Positions 17,902 through 27,236 of a stretch of DNA of 64,000 nt are shown here, in pieces. Under the pieces are notes generated by a model. The model was not told the origin of the DNA, ran no database searches, and was given only the letters and a program-made list of their open reading frames with translations. This stretch comes from Alphaproteobacteria bacterium (GTDB lineage: Bacteria; Pseudomonadota; Alphaproteobacteria; Sphingomonadales; Kordiimonadaceae), in contig JABXIS010000049.1 of assembly GCA_013372975.1 (NCBI GenBank), forward strand, positions 20,250 to 84,249, in the 5' to 3' direction. The position numbers and the translations under genes were made by a program. Positions within the stretch are counted from its first letter, which is position 1, and every line of letters begins with the position of its first letter.

Positions 17902-20900
17902 ACCAGGGCCCCGAATGGGGTTGTGAAGGGACTAATATAGTGACTACGGATGAGCAACGCGCACAAGTCATGGCGGAAATTGGCCGATTGGCCATGGAAG
18001 CCATGCCCGGCGAATCCTTCGAAGAGTTTGAAAAATTTGTCGGCGAATTTTACGCTCAGAGCCCGGACGATCTGATTTCGTCAGACCCGGAAACGCTTTT
18101 CGGTATCGCCCAAAGTATGTGGGATATGGCGGCCAAAAGGCCCGCTGGCAAACCACTGGTTCGCATTCTGAATCCACGTGGCAAGAAGCAGGGCTGGGTA
18201 AGCAAGCATACAGTTATTCAGATTGTGAATGACGACATGCCCTTCCTTGTGGATTCGATCACCGGCTGTTTGGCTGTAACCCTGCACTATCGAATTCACA
18301 TGATGCACCACCCGATTATGGCCGTCGCGCGTGATGGCAAGGGTGCGCGTACTACGGAAGGCGACGCATTCCGCGAATCCTATATGTTTATCGAGATCGA
18401 TTCACAGTCAGACAAGGAAGTGCTGGCTGAAATCGAGAGGACAATCAGTGCGACGCTTGCTGATGTGCGCGCGGCGGTTACAGACTGGCGTGCGATGCTG
18501 GCAAAAATTGACGAAACCGTCGCCAGCCTTACGGTGAACCCGCCACCAATTGAAACGGAGGAGGTGGAAGAAACCATCCGCTTGTTGCGGTGGCTGGGTG
18601 CAGATCATTTCACTTTCCTTGGTTTTCGCGAATATCGGTTCGATGGTGATCCGGCGACATTCGACTTTAACCGTGTGGATGGTTCCGGCCTGGGCATATT
18701 GCGCGATCCGGAGCGAAACGTTCTGAGAGACAACAATGGCTTGACGCCTATGTCGCCGGAAATCCGTCACTTCCTGACACAGCCAGAACCACTGATTATC
18801 ACCAAGGCAAATGTGAAATCCACGGTGCATCGCCAGTCGCACATGGATTATATCGGCGTAAAAATCTTTGATGCTGAAGGCCGCGCTATCGGTGAACGCC
18901 GCTTTGTCGGCCTGTTTACATCGCTATCGTACAACCAGTTCACCACAGACGTGCCAATGGTGCGCAAAAAAGTAGCCAGCATTCTGGAACGATCCAAATT
19001 TGCGCAGCGTTCTTATGCAGGCAAGGCTCTTGCGCATATTCTGGAAACTTTTCCGCGGGACGAGCTTTTCCAAGTGCCGGAAGATTGGCTCTTTGAAACA
19101 GCCATGGGCATCCTGCAGTTGACAGAGCGCCCACGCCCTCGTGCCTTTGTTCGCCCAGACAGGTTTGAGCGGTTTGTCTCTGCGCTGGTTTATGTGCCGC
19201 GCGAAAACTATCATTCGGGTCTTCGCTCGGCGGTCGCGGATATCCTTTGCAAGGCCTATAACGGCGAAGTTTCGGTTTATTATGCCAACCTTTCTGAGGA
19301 GGCGCTCGCACGCTGGCATTTCATTATCCGAACCCGCCCAGGCGAGGTGTTGAAGCCGTCCGAAGATGAAATCAATGCGGCAATTGCAGAGGCAGCGCAG
19401 GGCTGGATGGACCGCTTGCATGCAGAACTTGTTGCACGCAACGGTGAAGAATGCGGCAACCGCTTACATCACGAATATAAAAACCGTTTCTCTGCGGCTT
19501 ACATAGAGGCCTTCACGCCTGCACAGGCAGCCTATGATGTGCAGAAGCTTGAAGACGTACGCGGCCAGGATGATGTGAGGGTTGATTTCTATCGTCACCT
19601 GGATGATGGCGACAATCATTACCGTTTGAAGATCTATCATGGTAGCCAGTTGATCGCGCTTTCCAACTGTATGCCCGTTCTTGAAAACATGGGCTTCAAG
19701 GTATTGTCAGAACACTCCTATGAAGTTGACGGCAAGGTCACGTCCTATATCCATGACTTTGCGCTGGATCGGCCAGAGGGCAGCCCGTTTGTACTGGAAC
19801 GTTTGAAGCCTTTGGTGGAAGAGCTGTTTGTCAAGGTATGGCACGGCACGATTGAGGATGATGGCTTTAACGAACTGGTGATCACAGCAGCAATGCCGTG
19901 GGATGAAATTGTGATCCTGCGCGCTTACGGCAAGTATCTACGCCAGCTTGGCATGGGTTACACCCCTGATTATATCGCAGATACAATGGTTGCAAACGCG
20001 GCGATTTCCGCACAGCTCGTGGCGCTCTTTAAGGTGCAGTTTGACCCAGCCTACGAGAGCGCTGACCGTGAAACCATGGCGGACAATATTGTTACCGACC
20101 TGCGATCGCTTCTGGAAGACGTAACCAGCCTAGATGCCGACCGGATTTTGCGGGCTTACGGAAATGTTGTTCGGGCAACCCAGCGTACCAACTTCTACCA
20201 GCCTGGTGTGGTTGAACGTGTGGACGAGCGGGCTCTTGCTTTCAAGATCCGGTCCAGGGAAGTCAATGAAGCGCCGCTTCCAAAACCATTTGCTGAGATC
20301 TGGGTTTATTCGCCACAGGTTGAAGGGGTGCACTTGCGTGGTGGCCCGGTTGCTCGCGGTGGCCTTCGCTGGTCTGATCGCCGAGAAGATTTCCGTACAG
20401 AAGTTCTTGGCCTGGTGAAAGCGCAACAGGTGAAGAACGCAGTGATCGTACCACAGGGTGCGAAAGGTGGCTTCTTCCCGAAACAGTTGCCAGCGATGAG
20501 CGACAGGGAAGCCTTCATGGCTGAAGGCGTTGCTTCCTATCGTTCCTTCATCTCAAGCCTCCTGTCCGTGACGGACAACCTCAAGGGCGCCAAGGTGAAA
20601 CCACCAAAGGACGTGGTGCGCCGTGATGGTGACGACCCATATCTGGTTGTGGCGGCCGACAAGGGCACAGCGACCTTCTCCGATATTTCGAACGGCATTT
20701 CCGAAGGTCAGGGATTTTGGCTGGGTGATGCTTTCGCGTCTGGTGGCTCGAACGGTTATGACCACAAGAAAATGGGCATTACCGCGAAAGGTGCCTGGGA
20801 AAGCGTCAAACGTCATTTCCGTGAATTGGGTATCAATACCCAGAAGGATGAGTTCACGGTGATTGGTGTGGGTGATATGGCGGGTGACGTGTTTGGCAAC

Positions 20901-22748
20901 GGCATGCTTTTGTCAAAAACCATTCGCCTGCAGGCCGCTTTCAACCATATGCATATCTTCATTGATCCGAACCCCGGTGATACCAAGGCTGCCTGGAAAG
21001 AGCGCAAGCGCCTGTTTGATTTGCCGCGGTCTTCCTGGGAAGATTATAACAAGGATCTGATTTCGAAGGGTGGCGGCATTTTTGCCCGGTCGGCGAAATC
21101 CATTTCTCTGACGCCGGAGATCAAAGAGTGGCTGGGTGTTGAAGCGGATGCGATGACACCAACAGATTTGATCAACCATATCTTGAAGGCGAAAGCTGAC
21201 CTGTTGTGGTTTGGCGGAATCGGCACCTATGTTCGCGCCACGTCGGAATCGAATGCGCAGGTAGGTGATCGCGCCAACGATGGCCTTCGCGTTACGTCTG
21301 AAGAGCTAAAAGTTCGGGTTATTGGTGAAGGCGGCAACCTGGGCATGACCCAAAAGGCAAGGATCGAGTTTGGCCATAAGGGCGGCTGCCTGAACACCGA
21401 CTTTATTGATAACTCTGCTGGTGTGGATTGTTCCGATAAGGAAGTGAATATCAAGATTTTGCTGGCTGATGCTATCGCCCGTGGCAGTCTGACCCGCGAA
21501 GACAGAGATCAGCTTCTTGAGAGCATGACAGACGAGGTGTCTGATATTGTTCTTTCGGATAATTATCTTCAGACACAGGCAATCTCGCTTGCCGAAGCCA
21601 ATGCACGCGGTGCGCGGGAATATCATCTAGGGCTTATTCGGGCGCTTGAGCGTGATGGTGGCCTGAACCGTGAAATCGAGGGTTTGCCTTCAGATGAAGG
21701 GTTCGCGGAGCTTGCTGCCAATGACAAAGGCCTCTCGCGCGCCGAAATCTCTACACTGATGGCTTACGCCAAGATGTCGCTGTTTGATATTCTGGTGAAG
21801 TCCAAGCTGATTGACGATCCCGTTTTGCAGCCTGAACTTGAGTGGGGTTTCCCTACTGTTCTGCGTGAAAAGTTCGCTACAGAACTGAAAGAGCACCGTC
21901 TGCGCCGCGAGATCATTGCAACGGTTCTCGCGAACGAAGTGGTGAACTGGGCCGGTCTGACATTTGTGTATGAGGTGAAGGAAGAAACCGGGCTCGGCGT
22001 AGAGGATATTGTTGCTGCCTTCGTGATTGTCCGCGAGGTTTATGGCCTGCAGGGACAATGGGAAGCCATCAATGCCCTTGATTATAAGGTTACGGCGGGC
22101 ACTCAGTATGACATGCACCAGTCTGTCTCAGATTCTCTGAAGGCACAGGTGATGTGGGTTCTGAGGAACCTGCCGCGGCCGTTCAATATCTCTGAGATTG
22201 TGGAGGCATTTGGCGAGCCGGTGAAAGACCTGTTTGCTATCAACCAATCCATCCTGTCTGAACCGGCACAGGAAGCATTCGTATTCCGCCGCGATGCCCT
22301 GAAGGCAATGAAAGTAGGCCATGATCTGGCAACCTTTGTTTCAGCCTTTGAAGTGCTAATGTCTGGCCCGGATATCATTCAGGTGGCGAAGAAGGCCAAA
22401 AAGCCGGTTGATTATGTGGCGGCTGTGCATTTCTCATTGGGTGACGAACTTGGTTTCGATTGGTTGCGTCAACGCGCCGACCGGATCACGCCAGAAGATC
22501 ACTGGGACCTTTTGTCGATTCGATCAGAGCTTGAAGACCTGTCAGACCAACAGCGGGACCTTGTGAATACGGTGTGCATGGCTGCCGGTGACATGACAGC
22601 CAAGCAGGCAACCAAAGCATGGGCCAAGGAGCAGCAAACGCGCATCATTCGTGCCAAACGCCTGATTGAGGACTTGTCCAGCTCGGGTGGTTTGACCGTG
22701 GCGAAGCTTAGCTTTGCGACGCGCCACCTGCGCTCGATCCTCAGGTAG
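17898..22748 (+). CDS. NAD-dependent glutamate dehydrogenase, large (type L_1600)
   Basis: This 1,616-residue enzyme deaminates glutamate to 2-oxoglutarate and ammonia with NAD+. The size matches the proteobacterial large GDH family (about 1,600 residues). It has an N-terminal region with ACT-like modules, a central catalytic domain with GGPVARGGLRWSDRREDFRTE and QVKNAVIVPQGAKGGF (the reactive lysine region), then GVGDMAGDVFGNGML at the NAD site, and a long helical C-terminal region. It starts at ATG 17898 inside the stop of the PAS gene; GTG 17940 is an in-frame alternative. A strong terminator follows at 22766-22796. This enzyme type is usually catabolic and allosterically regulated, and its presence supports an alphaproteobacterial host. 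Confidence 0.95.
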   Translation: MNQGPEWGCEGTNIVTTDEQRAQVMAEIGRLAMEAMPGESFEEFEKFVGEFYAQSPDDLISSDPETLFGIAQSMWDMAAKRPAGKPLVRILNPRGKKQGWVSKHTVIQIVNDDMPFLVDSITGCLAVTLHYRIHMMHHPIMAVARDGKGARTTEGDAFRESYMFIEIDSQSDKEVLAEIERTISATLADVRAAVTDWRAMLAKIDETVASLTVNPPPIETEEVEETIRLLRWLGADHFTFLGFREYRFDGDPATFDFNRVDGSGLGILRDPERNVLRDNNGLTPMSPEIRHFLTQPEPLIITKANVKSTVHRQSHMDYIGVKIFDAEGRAIGERRFVGLFTSLSYNQFTTDVPMVRKKVASILERSKFAQRSYAGKALAHILETFPRDELFQVPEDWLFETAMGILQLTERPRPRAFVRPDRFERFVSALVYVPRENYHSGLRSAVADILCKAYNGEVSVYYANLSEEALARWHFIIRTRPGEVLKPSEDEINAAIAEAAQGWMDRLHAELVARNGEECGNRLHHEYKNRFSAAYIEAFTPAQAAYDVQKLEDVRGQDDVRVDFYRHLDDGDNHYRLKIYHGSQLIALSNCMPVLENMGFKVLSEHSYEVDGKVTSYIHDFALDRPEGSPFVLERLKPLVEELFVKVWHGTIEDDGFNELVITAAMPWDEIVILRAYGKYLRQLGMGYTPDYIADTMVANAAISAQLVALFKVQFDPAYESADRETMADNIVTDLRSLLEDVTSLDADRILRAYGNVVRATQRTNFYQPGVVERVDERALAFKIRSREVNEAPLPKPFAEIWVYSPQVEGVHLRGGPVARGGLRWSDRREDFRTEVLGLVKAQQVKNAVIVPQGAKGGFFPKQLPAMSDREAFMAEGVASYRSFISSLLSVTDNLKGAKVKPPKDVVRRDGDDPYLVVAADKGTATFSDISNGISEGQGFWLGDAFASGGSNGYDHKKMGITAKGAWESVKRHFRELGINTQKDEFTVIGVGDMAGDVFGNGMLLSKTIRLQAAFNHMHIFIDPNPGDTKAAWKERKRLFDLPRSSWEDYNKDLISKGGGIFARSAKSISLTPEIKEWLGVEADAMTPTDLINHILKAKADLLWFGGIGTYVRATSESNAQVGDRANDGLRVTSEELKVRVIGEGGNLGMTQKARIEFGHKGGCLNTDFIDNSAGVDCSDKEVNIKILLADAIARGSLTREDRDQLLESMTDEVSDIVLSDNYLQTQAISLAEANARGAREYHLGLIRALERDGGLNREIEGLPSDEGFAELAANDKGLSRAEISTLMAYAKMSLFDILVKSKLIDDPVLQPELEWGFPTVLREKFATELKEHRLRREIIATVLANEVVNWAGLTFVYEVKEETGLGVEDIVAAFVIVREVYGLQGQWEAINALDYKVTAGTQYDMHQSVSDSLKAQVMWVLRNLPRPFNISEIVEAFGEPVKDLFAINQSILSEPAQEAFVFRRDALKAMKVGHDLATFVSAFEVLMSGPDIIQVAKKAKKPVDYVAAVHFSLGDELGFDWLRQRADRITPEDHWDLLSIRSELEDLSDQQRDLVNTVCMAAGDMTAKQATKAWAKEQQTRIIRAKRLIEDLSSSGGLTVAKLSFATRHLRSILR

Positions 22749-22765
22749 GTGAGAATCAATCAAAG

Positions 22766-22796
22766 AAAGGCCGTCCAACAGGGCGGCCTTTTTTTT
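22766..22796 (+). terminator. Rho-independent terminator after glutamate dehydrogenase
   Basis: An 11-base-pair stem runs from AAAGGCCGTCC to GGGCGGCCTTT (one G-U pair) around an AACA loop, with a run of T residues following. It lies 18 bases after the dehydrogenase stop and between convergent genes. Confidence 0.9.
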
Positions 22797-22895
22797 CCGT
22801 CAATGTTGGCAGGAATTGCCGGGCCGCCTGTTTTGCGAGGAGGGGGCGGCCCAGCCATAGGGAATGAATGCAGGCTTGGAAAGCATTCTTTTCTG

Positions 22896-23723
22896 TTACG
22901 CGGAAGCTCCGAAGCGCCCTTCGTTCCAATCGTCTACAGTGGCGATTATTTCTTCACGCGTGTTCATCACAAAGGGCCCATATCGCGCCACAGGTTCACC
23001 GATCGGTGCCCCCGCGATCATAAGAAACCGGGCACCGGGTCGCCCGCTGACAACCACACTGTCACCGTCTGCAAGAATTGCAAGAGTACCTGTGGGGAAT
23101 GCCTGCCCCTCTACGGAAAGACCGCCCTCAAGGCCATAGAGGAACGCCGTATGCCCAGCTGCTACAGGTAAGGTTGCTTCGCCTGCCGTAAGGGTGATGT
23201 CGGCATAAAAAGGTGTCACTGCGATATCGCGTACAGGGCCAACTTCGCCCATAAGCTCACCCGCAAGCAGCTTTGCCTTAAACCCGGCGCCCATCACAGT
23301 AGGGATAGTTGAGGCCGAGATTTCCTGATATCGGGGTGGTATCATCTTTTGGGCAGACGGCAGGTTCACCCAAAGCTGAAAACCATGCGCGACGTCGCCT
23401 GTTGCAACGGGCATTTCAGAATGCACAATGCCGCGCCCGGCCGTCATCCACTGTACATCTCCAGGCCCTATGGTGCCCCTGTGCCCGGACGAATCCCGGT
23501 GTTCCATTTTGCCTGAAAGCATATAAGTGACGGTTTCGAACCCTCTGTGCGGGTGTTCCGGGAAGCCTGCACCATCAGCGTCGGCAGGCAGAACCATTTC
23601 ATCCAGTAAAAGGAATGGATCCAGGTTCATCATGCCCCGCCTGCCAATACTGCGGTGCACGGTCACGCCCTTGCCTTCAGGCATGGCGACAGCTTCAAAC
23701 AAGGTTTTGATTTTGCGTCTCAT
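22896..23723 (-). CDS. Pirin family protein
   Basis: The 275-residue product is a bicupin pirin. The N-terminal cupin carries the metal-binding pattern HPHRGFETVTYML and, downstream, GDVQWMTAGRGIVHSE, giving three His and one Glu for Fe(II) or another metal. Bacterial pirins include quercetin 2,3-dioxygenases and enzymes or regulators of redox metabolism. The ATG at 23723 follows a strong GGAGGG site; the open frame upstream of it is not needed. It sits ten bases behind the glutathionyl-hydroquinone reductase gene on the same strand, a pairing that fits aromatic/quinone detoxification. The C-terminal cupin is less conserved, as usual. The substrate is not known. Confidence 0.9.
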   Translation of the reverse strand: MRRKIKTLFEAVAMPEGKGVTVHRSIGRRGMMNLDPFLLLDEMVLPADADGAGFPEHPHRGFETVTYMLSGKMEHRDSSGHRGTIGPGDVQWMTAGRGIVHSEMPVATGDVAHGFQLWVNLPSAQKMIPPRYQEISASTIPTVMGAGFKAKLLAGELMGEVGPVRDIAVTPFYADITLTAGEATLPVAAGHTAFLYGLEGGLSVEGQAFPTGTLAILADGDSVVVSGRPGARFLMIAGAPIGEPVARYGPFVMNTREEIIATVDDWNEGRFGASA

Positions 23724-23733
23724 GATGCCCTCC

Positions 23734-24711
23734 TTAGAGCCAATCGCGTCCATGCGGTGCGTCCAGGTTTTGGTCTGGGCCCTTGGGTACGATCCTGGTT
23801 GGATTGATGGAAGTGTGGCTGCGGTAATAATGGCCTTTGATATGGTCCATATGCACCGTCTGCCGTACATCCGGCATCTGGAAGATTTCCCGGACATAAG
23901 CGGAAAGCTCGGGAAAGTCGGCAATGCGTTTTAGGTTGCATTTGAAATGCCCCACATAGACAGGATCAAACCTTACTAGTGTGGTGAAAAGGCGAATGTC
24001 GGCTTCGGTGAACCTGTCTCCTGCAAGATAGCGGTTTTCGGCCAATCGTGCCTCAAGCCAATCCAGCGTATCAAAGAGCGGTACAAGTGCGTCTTCATAG
24101 GCCCTCTGCGTTGTCGCAAACCCGGCCTTATAGACACCATTGTTGACAGTGTCATAAATGCGGCCATTCAGCGCGTCAATTTGTGGCTGCAACGCCTTCG
24201 GATAAAAATCACCTTCGTTGGCACCAAGCGCATCAAAGGCGGTATTCAGCATGCGGATGATGTCCGCACTTTCGTTGGAGACGATAGTATTCGTTTTTTT
24301 GTCCCATAAAACGGGAACCGTCACCCGACCGGAATAGCCCGCGTCTGCACGGGTATAAAGCTCATGTAGGAAATCTGCCCCATGAAGCAGATCGCCCGTG
24401 CTGCCGTCGGCCTGATCGAACGTCCAGCCGTTTTCGCCCATCACAATGCCTACAACAGAAACATCGATCATATCTTCAAGGCCCTTGAGGGCACGCATGA
24501 TCAGGGTTCTGTGGGCCCAGGGGCAGGCATAGGAAACATAAAGATGATAGCGTCCAGCCTCTGCCTTGAAGCCGTCTTTGCCCGTAGGCCCGGCGTCGCC
24601 GTCCGCGGTGATCCAGTTTCTGAACTGGCTTTCTGAACGTTTGAACGCACCATCGTTTGATTTGGTATCATACCAGCGGTCCTGCCACCGACCTTCAACA
24701 AGTAGTCCCAT
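23734..24711 (-). CDS. Glutathionyl-hydroquinone reductase (Xi-class GST)
   Basis: The 325-residue protein belongs to the YqjG/ECM4 group of glutathione transferases, which reduce glutathionyl-hydroquinones to free hydroquinones. The catalytic cysteine is in YACPWAHR near residue 59, in a thioredoxin-like N-terminal domain with the conserved NWITADGD stretch before it. The C-terminal helical domain has VYKAGFATTQRAYEDA and RYLAGDRFTEADIRLFTTL, both family hallmarks. The ATG at 24711 with GAGGAG upstream was chosen. The gene lies between a LysR regulator and pirin, all on the minus strand. That group suggests control by quinones or aromatics. Confidence 0.92.
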   Translation of the reverse strand: MGLLVEGRWQDRWYDTKSNDGAFKRSESQFRNWITADGDAGPTGKDGFKAEAGRYHLYVSYACPWAHRTLIMRALKGLEDMIDVSVVGIVMGENGWTFDQADGSTGDLLHGADFLHELYTRADAGYSGRVTVPVLWDKKTNTIVSNESADIIRMLNTAFDALGANEGDFYPKALQPQIDALNGRIYDTVNNGVYKAGFATTQRAYEDALVPLFDTLDWLEARLAENRYLAGDRFTEADIRLFTTLVRFDPVYVGHFKCNLKRIADFPELSAYVREIFQMPDVRQTVHMDHIKGHYYRSHTSINPTRIVPKGPDQNLDAPHGRDWL

Positions 24712-24807
24712 GATTATCTCCTCTGTGTCGTTCCCACAAAGATAGGCGGTGGCTGCTTGTCGCAGTAGACGGGTTAAGCCCAAGCCTGTGTTGCGCTCTG
24801 GCGAACG

Positions 24808-25716
24808 CTAGCAGACGGAGCAGCTGTTTCTCTCGTCAGCGAGCCACTTGGCCAGAAAATCAATGAATAGCCGTACCTTGAGTGGCAGCAATCGTTTTTC
24901 GGGATACAGCGCCAAAAGCGAAGAGTTGGGACGTGGGATATCATCAAATAGGGTAACGACAGACCCATCTTGCACCACTGTTTTCAGGAAAAAATCGGGC
25001 AGGATAGCTATGCCGAGACCTTCTACCGCCGCTGCCAGCTGCATCATGCCCGAGTTGCTGGCCATCTGGCCGTCAACGCGGTAGCCTTTCCGGCTGCCCT
25101 CTTCACCGAAGGTCCAATGTTTCGTGGCGTCTACATTGGAATAGAAGACACAATTGTGATCCTTAAGGTCTGCGGGCGTCTTGGGTGTACCATGTTCTGC
25201 CAGGTAAGCAGGGCTTGCAATAACATGGTGTCTGATATCTCCAAGTTTGCGGGCGATCAGGCTTGTGTCAGACAGTTCGTTTGCGATCCTGAGCCCCATA
25301 TCATAGCCGCCGCCAATGATATCGACTCGCTCATCTGTCAGGTTCATTTCCAGCTTCAGGCCTGGATGTTTTTTCAAAAAAGTCATGAAGGCGGGACCAA
25401 GATGCAGGTCTACATAGCTTCTGGGCGCAGTAATGCGCAAGGTTCCGACAAGATTATCATTGGTGTGCTTCACCGCTTGGGCGGCATCCTCGAGGTCGCT
25501 TAGAACGCGGAGGCTGCGCTCATAGAAAAGCGCACCTTCATCCGTGGGCGTAACGCCTTTTGTTGTGCGACTGAGGAGCTTGACGCCAAGATCATCTTCT
25601 AAAGACTGTATTCGGCGGCTGGCCACAGATTTGGTAATATGCAGCGCCTTCGACGCAGCGGTAAGGTTGCCGGCTTCCACGGCGCGGCAAAAGGTGCGGA
25701 TAGCGGCAAGATCCAT
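24808..25716 (-). CDS. LysR family transcriptional regulator
   Basis: This 302-residue regulator has an N-terminal winged helix-turn-helix (residues 1-60; helix pair AASKALHITKSVASRRIQSLED) and a periplasmic-binding-protein-like effector domain from about residue 90. The AARKL..RHHVIASPAYL style block places it near the DsdC/CrgA-like group. Most LysR proteins respond to a small metabolite. It is transcribed in the same direction as the glutathionyl-hydroquinone reductase and pirin genes, which start about 100 bases after its stop, so it is their most likely target, perhaps besides itself. The ligand is unknown; a quinone or aromatic compound is an inference from the neighbours. Confidence 0.92.
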   Translation of the reverse strand: MDLAAIRTFCRAVEAGNLTAASKALHITKSVASRRIQSLEDDLGVKLLSRTTKGVTPTDEGALFYERSLRVLSDLEDAAQAVKHTNDNLVGTLRITAPRSYVDLHLGPAFMTFLKKHPGLKLEMNLTDERVDIIGGGYDMGLRIANELSDTSLIARKLGDIRHHVIASPAYLAEHGTPKTPADLKDHNCVFYSNVDATKHWTFGEEGSRKGYRVDGQMASNSGMMQLAAAVEGLGIAILPDFFLKTVVQDGSVVTLFDDIPRPNSSLLALYPEKRLLPLKVRLFIDFLAKWLADERNSCSVC

Positions 25717-25784
25717 AATATCCTCGTTTGCAAAATAAAAACGATATCGCTGCTATGATCCAAAAGTGTTGCCAAATACGCAAC

Positions 25785-25817
25785 AAAAAAACCGGCCGCG
25801 GAGGGCCGGTTTTCTTG
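25785..25817 (-). terminator. Terminator of the XRE regulator gene
   Basis: A perfect nine-base-pair inverted repeat (AAACCGGCC at 25789-25797, GGCCGGTTT at 25804-25812) has a six-base loop. Read on the minus strand, it ends in a T-run. It lies 15 bases after the stop of the XRE gene. Its stem-loop is almost the same as that of the terminator at 27187-27221. Confidence 0.88.
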
Positions 25818-25831
25818 TTTGGGTATATTGC

Positions 25832-26515
25832 TTACTGCCATCGGCGGGAGACATAGAAACAGGCAAGTCCGCCAAAAAGAAACATGGTACCGAGAGCGTA
25901 ATGCCAGCTTATGGCCGTCGGTTGGTGGCGCTCCTTGGCTTCTAGGAGAGTATATTTCCGGTAGCCGCCTTCTACTTTTTCCATGAAAAAGTCCCCCCGG
26001 TTTTCATATACCGTCCGATAGTCATAGTTTGCACGATCTGTCCAGGTCTTGCCGTCTTTATCGGGCGCACCGCCATAGAGCATTTCGAAAATCATGGGGG
26101 ATTCACCTTCCTTAATCACCCCAGCCGATTGGTACCGGAAATTGACTGACCGGTCTTCCGGTATGGAGACGGCGAGCCCCAGCATGCCGGCGCCGATCAT
26201 GATCATCAGAAGGCCCGCGATTAGCCAGCCGCGCATCAGGCGTGCTTCCGATTTCTGCCGACTGAGGACCACTTTGCGGACCTCTTTGATCTCACGCAAT
26301 TTATCGAGCTCTGCCGAAAATACGGATCGCACCAATTCTTCCGGCTTGATGCCATAGGTTTTGCACAAGCGTATAAAGATATCTTCGGATGGATAACTTT
26401 TCCCTGTTTCCAGTTTGGACAGGTATGACTGTTCAATTTCTATCTTCGCTGCGGCCTCGGGCTGGGTCAGGCCATGTTCTTCCCGTTTCTGTCGAATATA
26501 ATCGCCAAACTTCAT
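25832..26515 (-). CDS. Membrane-bound XRE-family transcriptional regulator
   Basis: The 227-residue protein has an N-terminal Cro/C1-type helix-turn-helix (residues 1-60; EHGLTQPEAAAKIEIEQSYL), then a basic linker, a transmembrane helix near residues 95-118 (WLIAGLLMIMIGAGMLGLAV), a presumed periplasmic domain of about 80 residues and a second helix near the C-terminus. HTH proteins with this layout can sense an envelope signal and regulate DNA from the membrane. It is divergent from a small membrane protein gene at 26717, with about 200 bases between, so that gene is a candidate target. The ATG has GGAGAC upstream. The periplasmic part is of no family I recognise. Confidence 0.8.
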   Translation of the reverse strand: MKFGDYIRQKREEHGLTQPEAAAKIEIEQSYLSKLETGKSYPSEDIFIRLCKTYGIKPEELVRSVFSAELDKLREIKEVRKVVLSRQKSEARLMRGWLIAGLLMIMIGAGMLGLAVSIPEDRSVNFRYQSAGVIKEGESPMIFEMLYGGAPDKDGKTWTDRANYDYRTVYENRGDFFMEKVEGGYRKYTLLEAKERHQPTAISWHYALGTMFLFGGLACFYVSRRWQ

Positions 26516-26716
26516 GTTGGTCTCCTTGTGCGTGGGAAGGCCACGCTAATATGTTGAAAACACAACGCAGTCTTGGGAAGTCCTGCTGTGAATGCCAGTT
26601 GAATATGCGGGAATATATATCAATACGTCGGGAATATTTTGAAAGATTAGGGCCAATATCTGAAATGTGTCATCCTGTAAGCCTGTTTGACCATTCGGAT
26701 CGGGGAGGGATCGGTT

Positions 26717-27094
26717 ATGTTCACAATTCGTACATTATTGTTGGGGGCTTTGGTCTGGTTCGTGCCTTTTGGGCTTGGGATGGTGATTTTCGCGTTCATC
26801 CCACCTGGAACCCCGCTGTTCGACACGATGATGTCGCTCGCACTGGTTTTTGCATCTGTCTGGGCTGCACATCTATATTTCAGTCGTTCCAACGATGCAG
26901 ACATCGTGGCAGGCATGAAAGTGGGGTTTCTTTGGGCAGTGATTGCGGTTGCCCTTGATGGCCCCTGGTTTTTCTTGGTGGAACAGATGAAAATGCCGCT
27001 AGCTGACTATATGGTTGATATTGGGCTCGCCTATTTGATAGTGCCAATCATTTGTGCGGGAATGGGGGCTGCCAAAAGCGGCTCTGTCGAATAA
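26717..27094 (+). CDS. Small four-helix membrane protein, unknown
   Basis: This 125-residue, strongly hydrophobic protein has four likely transmembrane helices (about residues 5-28, 33-52, 63-84 and 93-116) with short loops. The start is ATG 26717, seven bases behind a GGGAGG ribosome site. There is no family motif that I can name. It is divergent from the membrane-bound XRE regulator and converges on infC, with which it shares a bidirectional terminator at 27187-27221. Being controlled by the regulator is plausible from the layout only. Confidence 0.65.
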   Translation: MFTIRTLLLGALVWFVPFGLGMVIFAFIPPGTPLFDTMMSLALVFASVWAAHLYFSRSNDADIVAGMKVGFLWAVIAVALDGPWFFLVEQMKMPLADYMVDIGLAYLIVPIICAGMGAAKSGSVE

Positions 27095-27186
27095 ATTCGA
27101 GGGAGCCTCTCTTTTAAAGGGGGCGTCGTCCGGGCCAGTGAGAAAACTGTAAAGCTTCACTTCTTGGTTCCATCTGAAGATCATCG

Positions 27187-27221
27187 AAAAAAAACCGGCC
27201 ACGGAGGGCCGGTTTTATGAT
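27187..27221. terminator. Bidirectional terminator between membrane protein gene and infC
   Basis: A perfect ten-base-pair stem (AAAACCGGCC at 27191-27200, GGCCGGTTTT at 27207-27216) encloses the loop ACGGAG. It has A-rich sequence before and T-rich after, so it can end transcription from both sides. infC ends 16 bases away on the minus strand. Confidence 0.9.
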
Positions 27222-27236
27222 TTCTGTGAAAGATGC

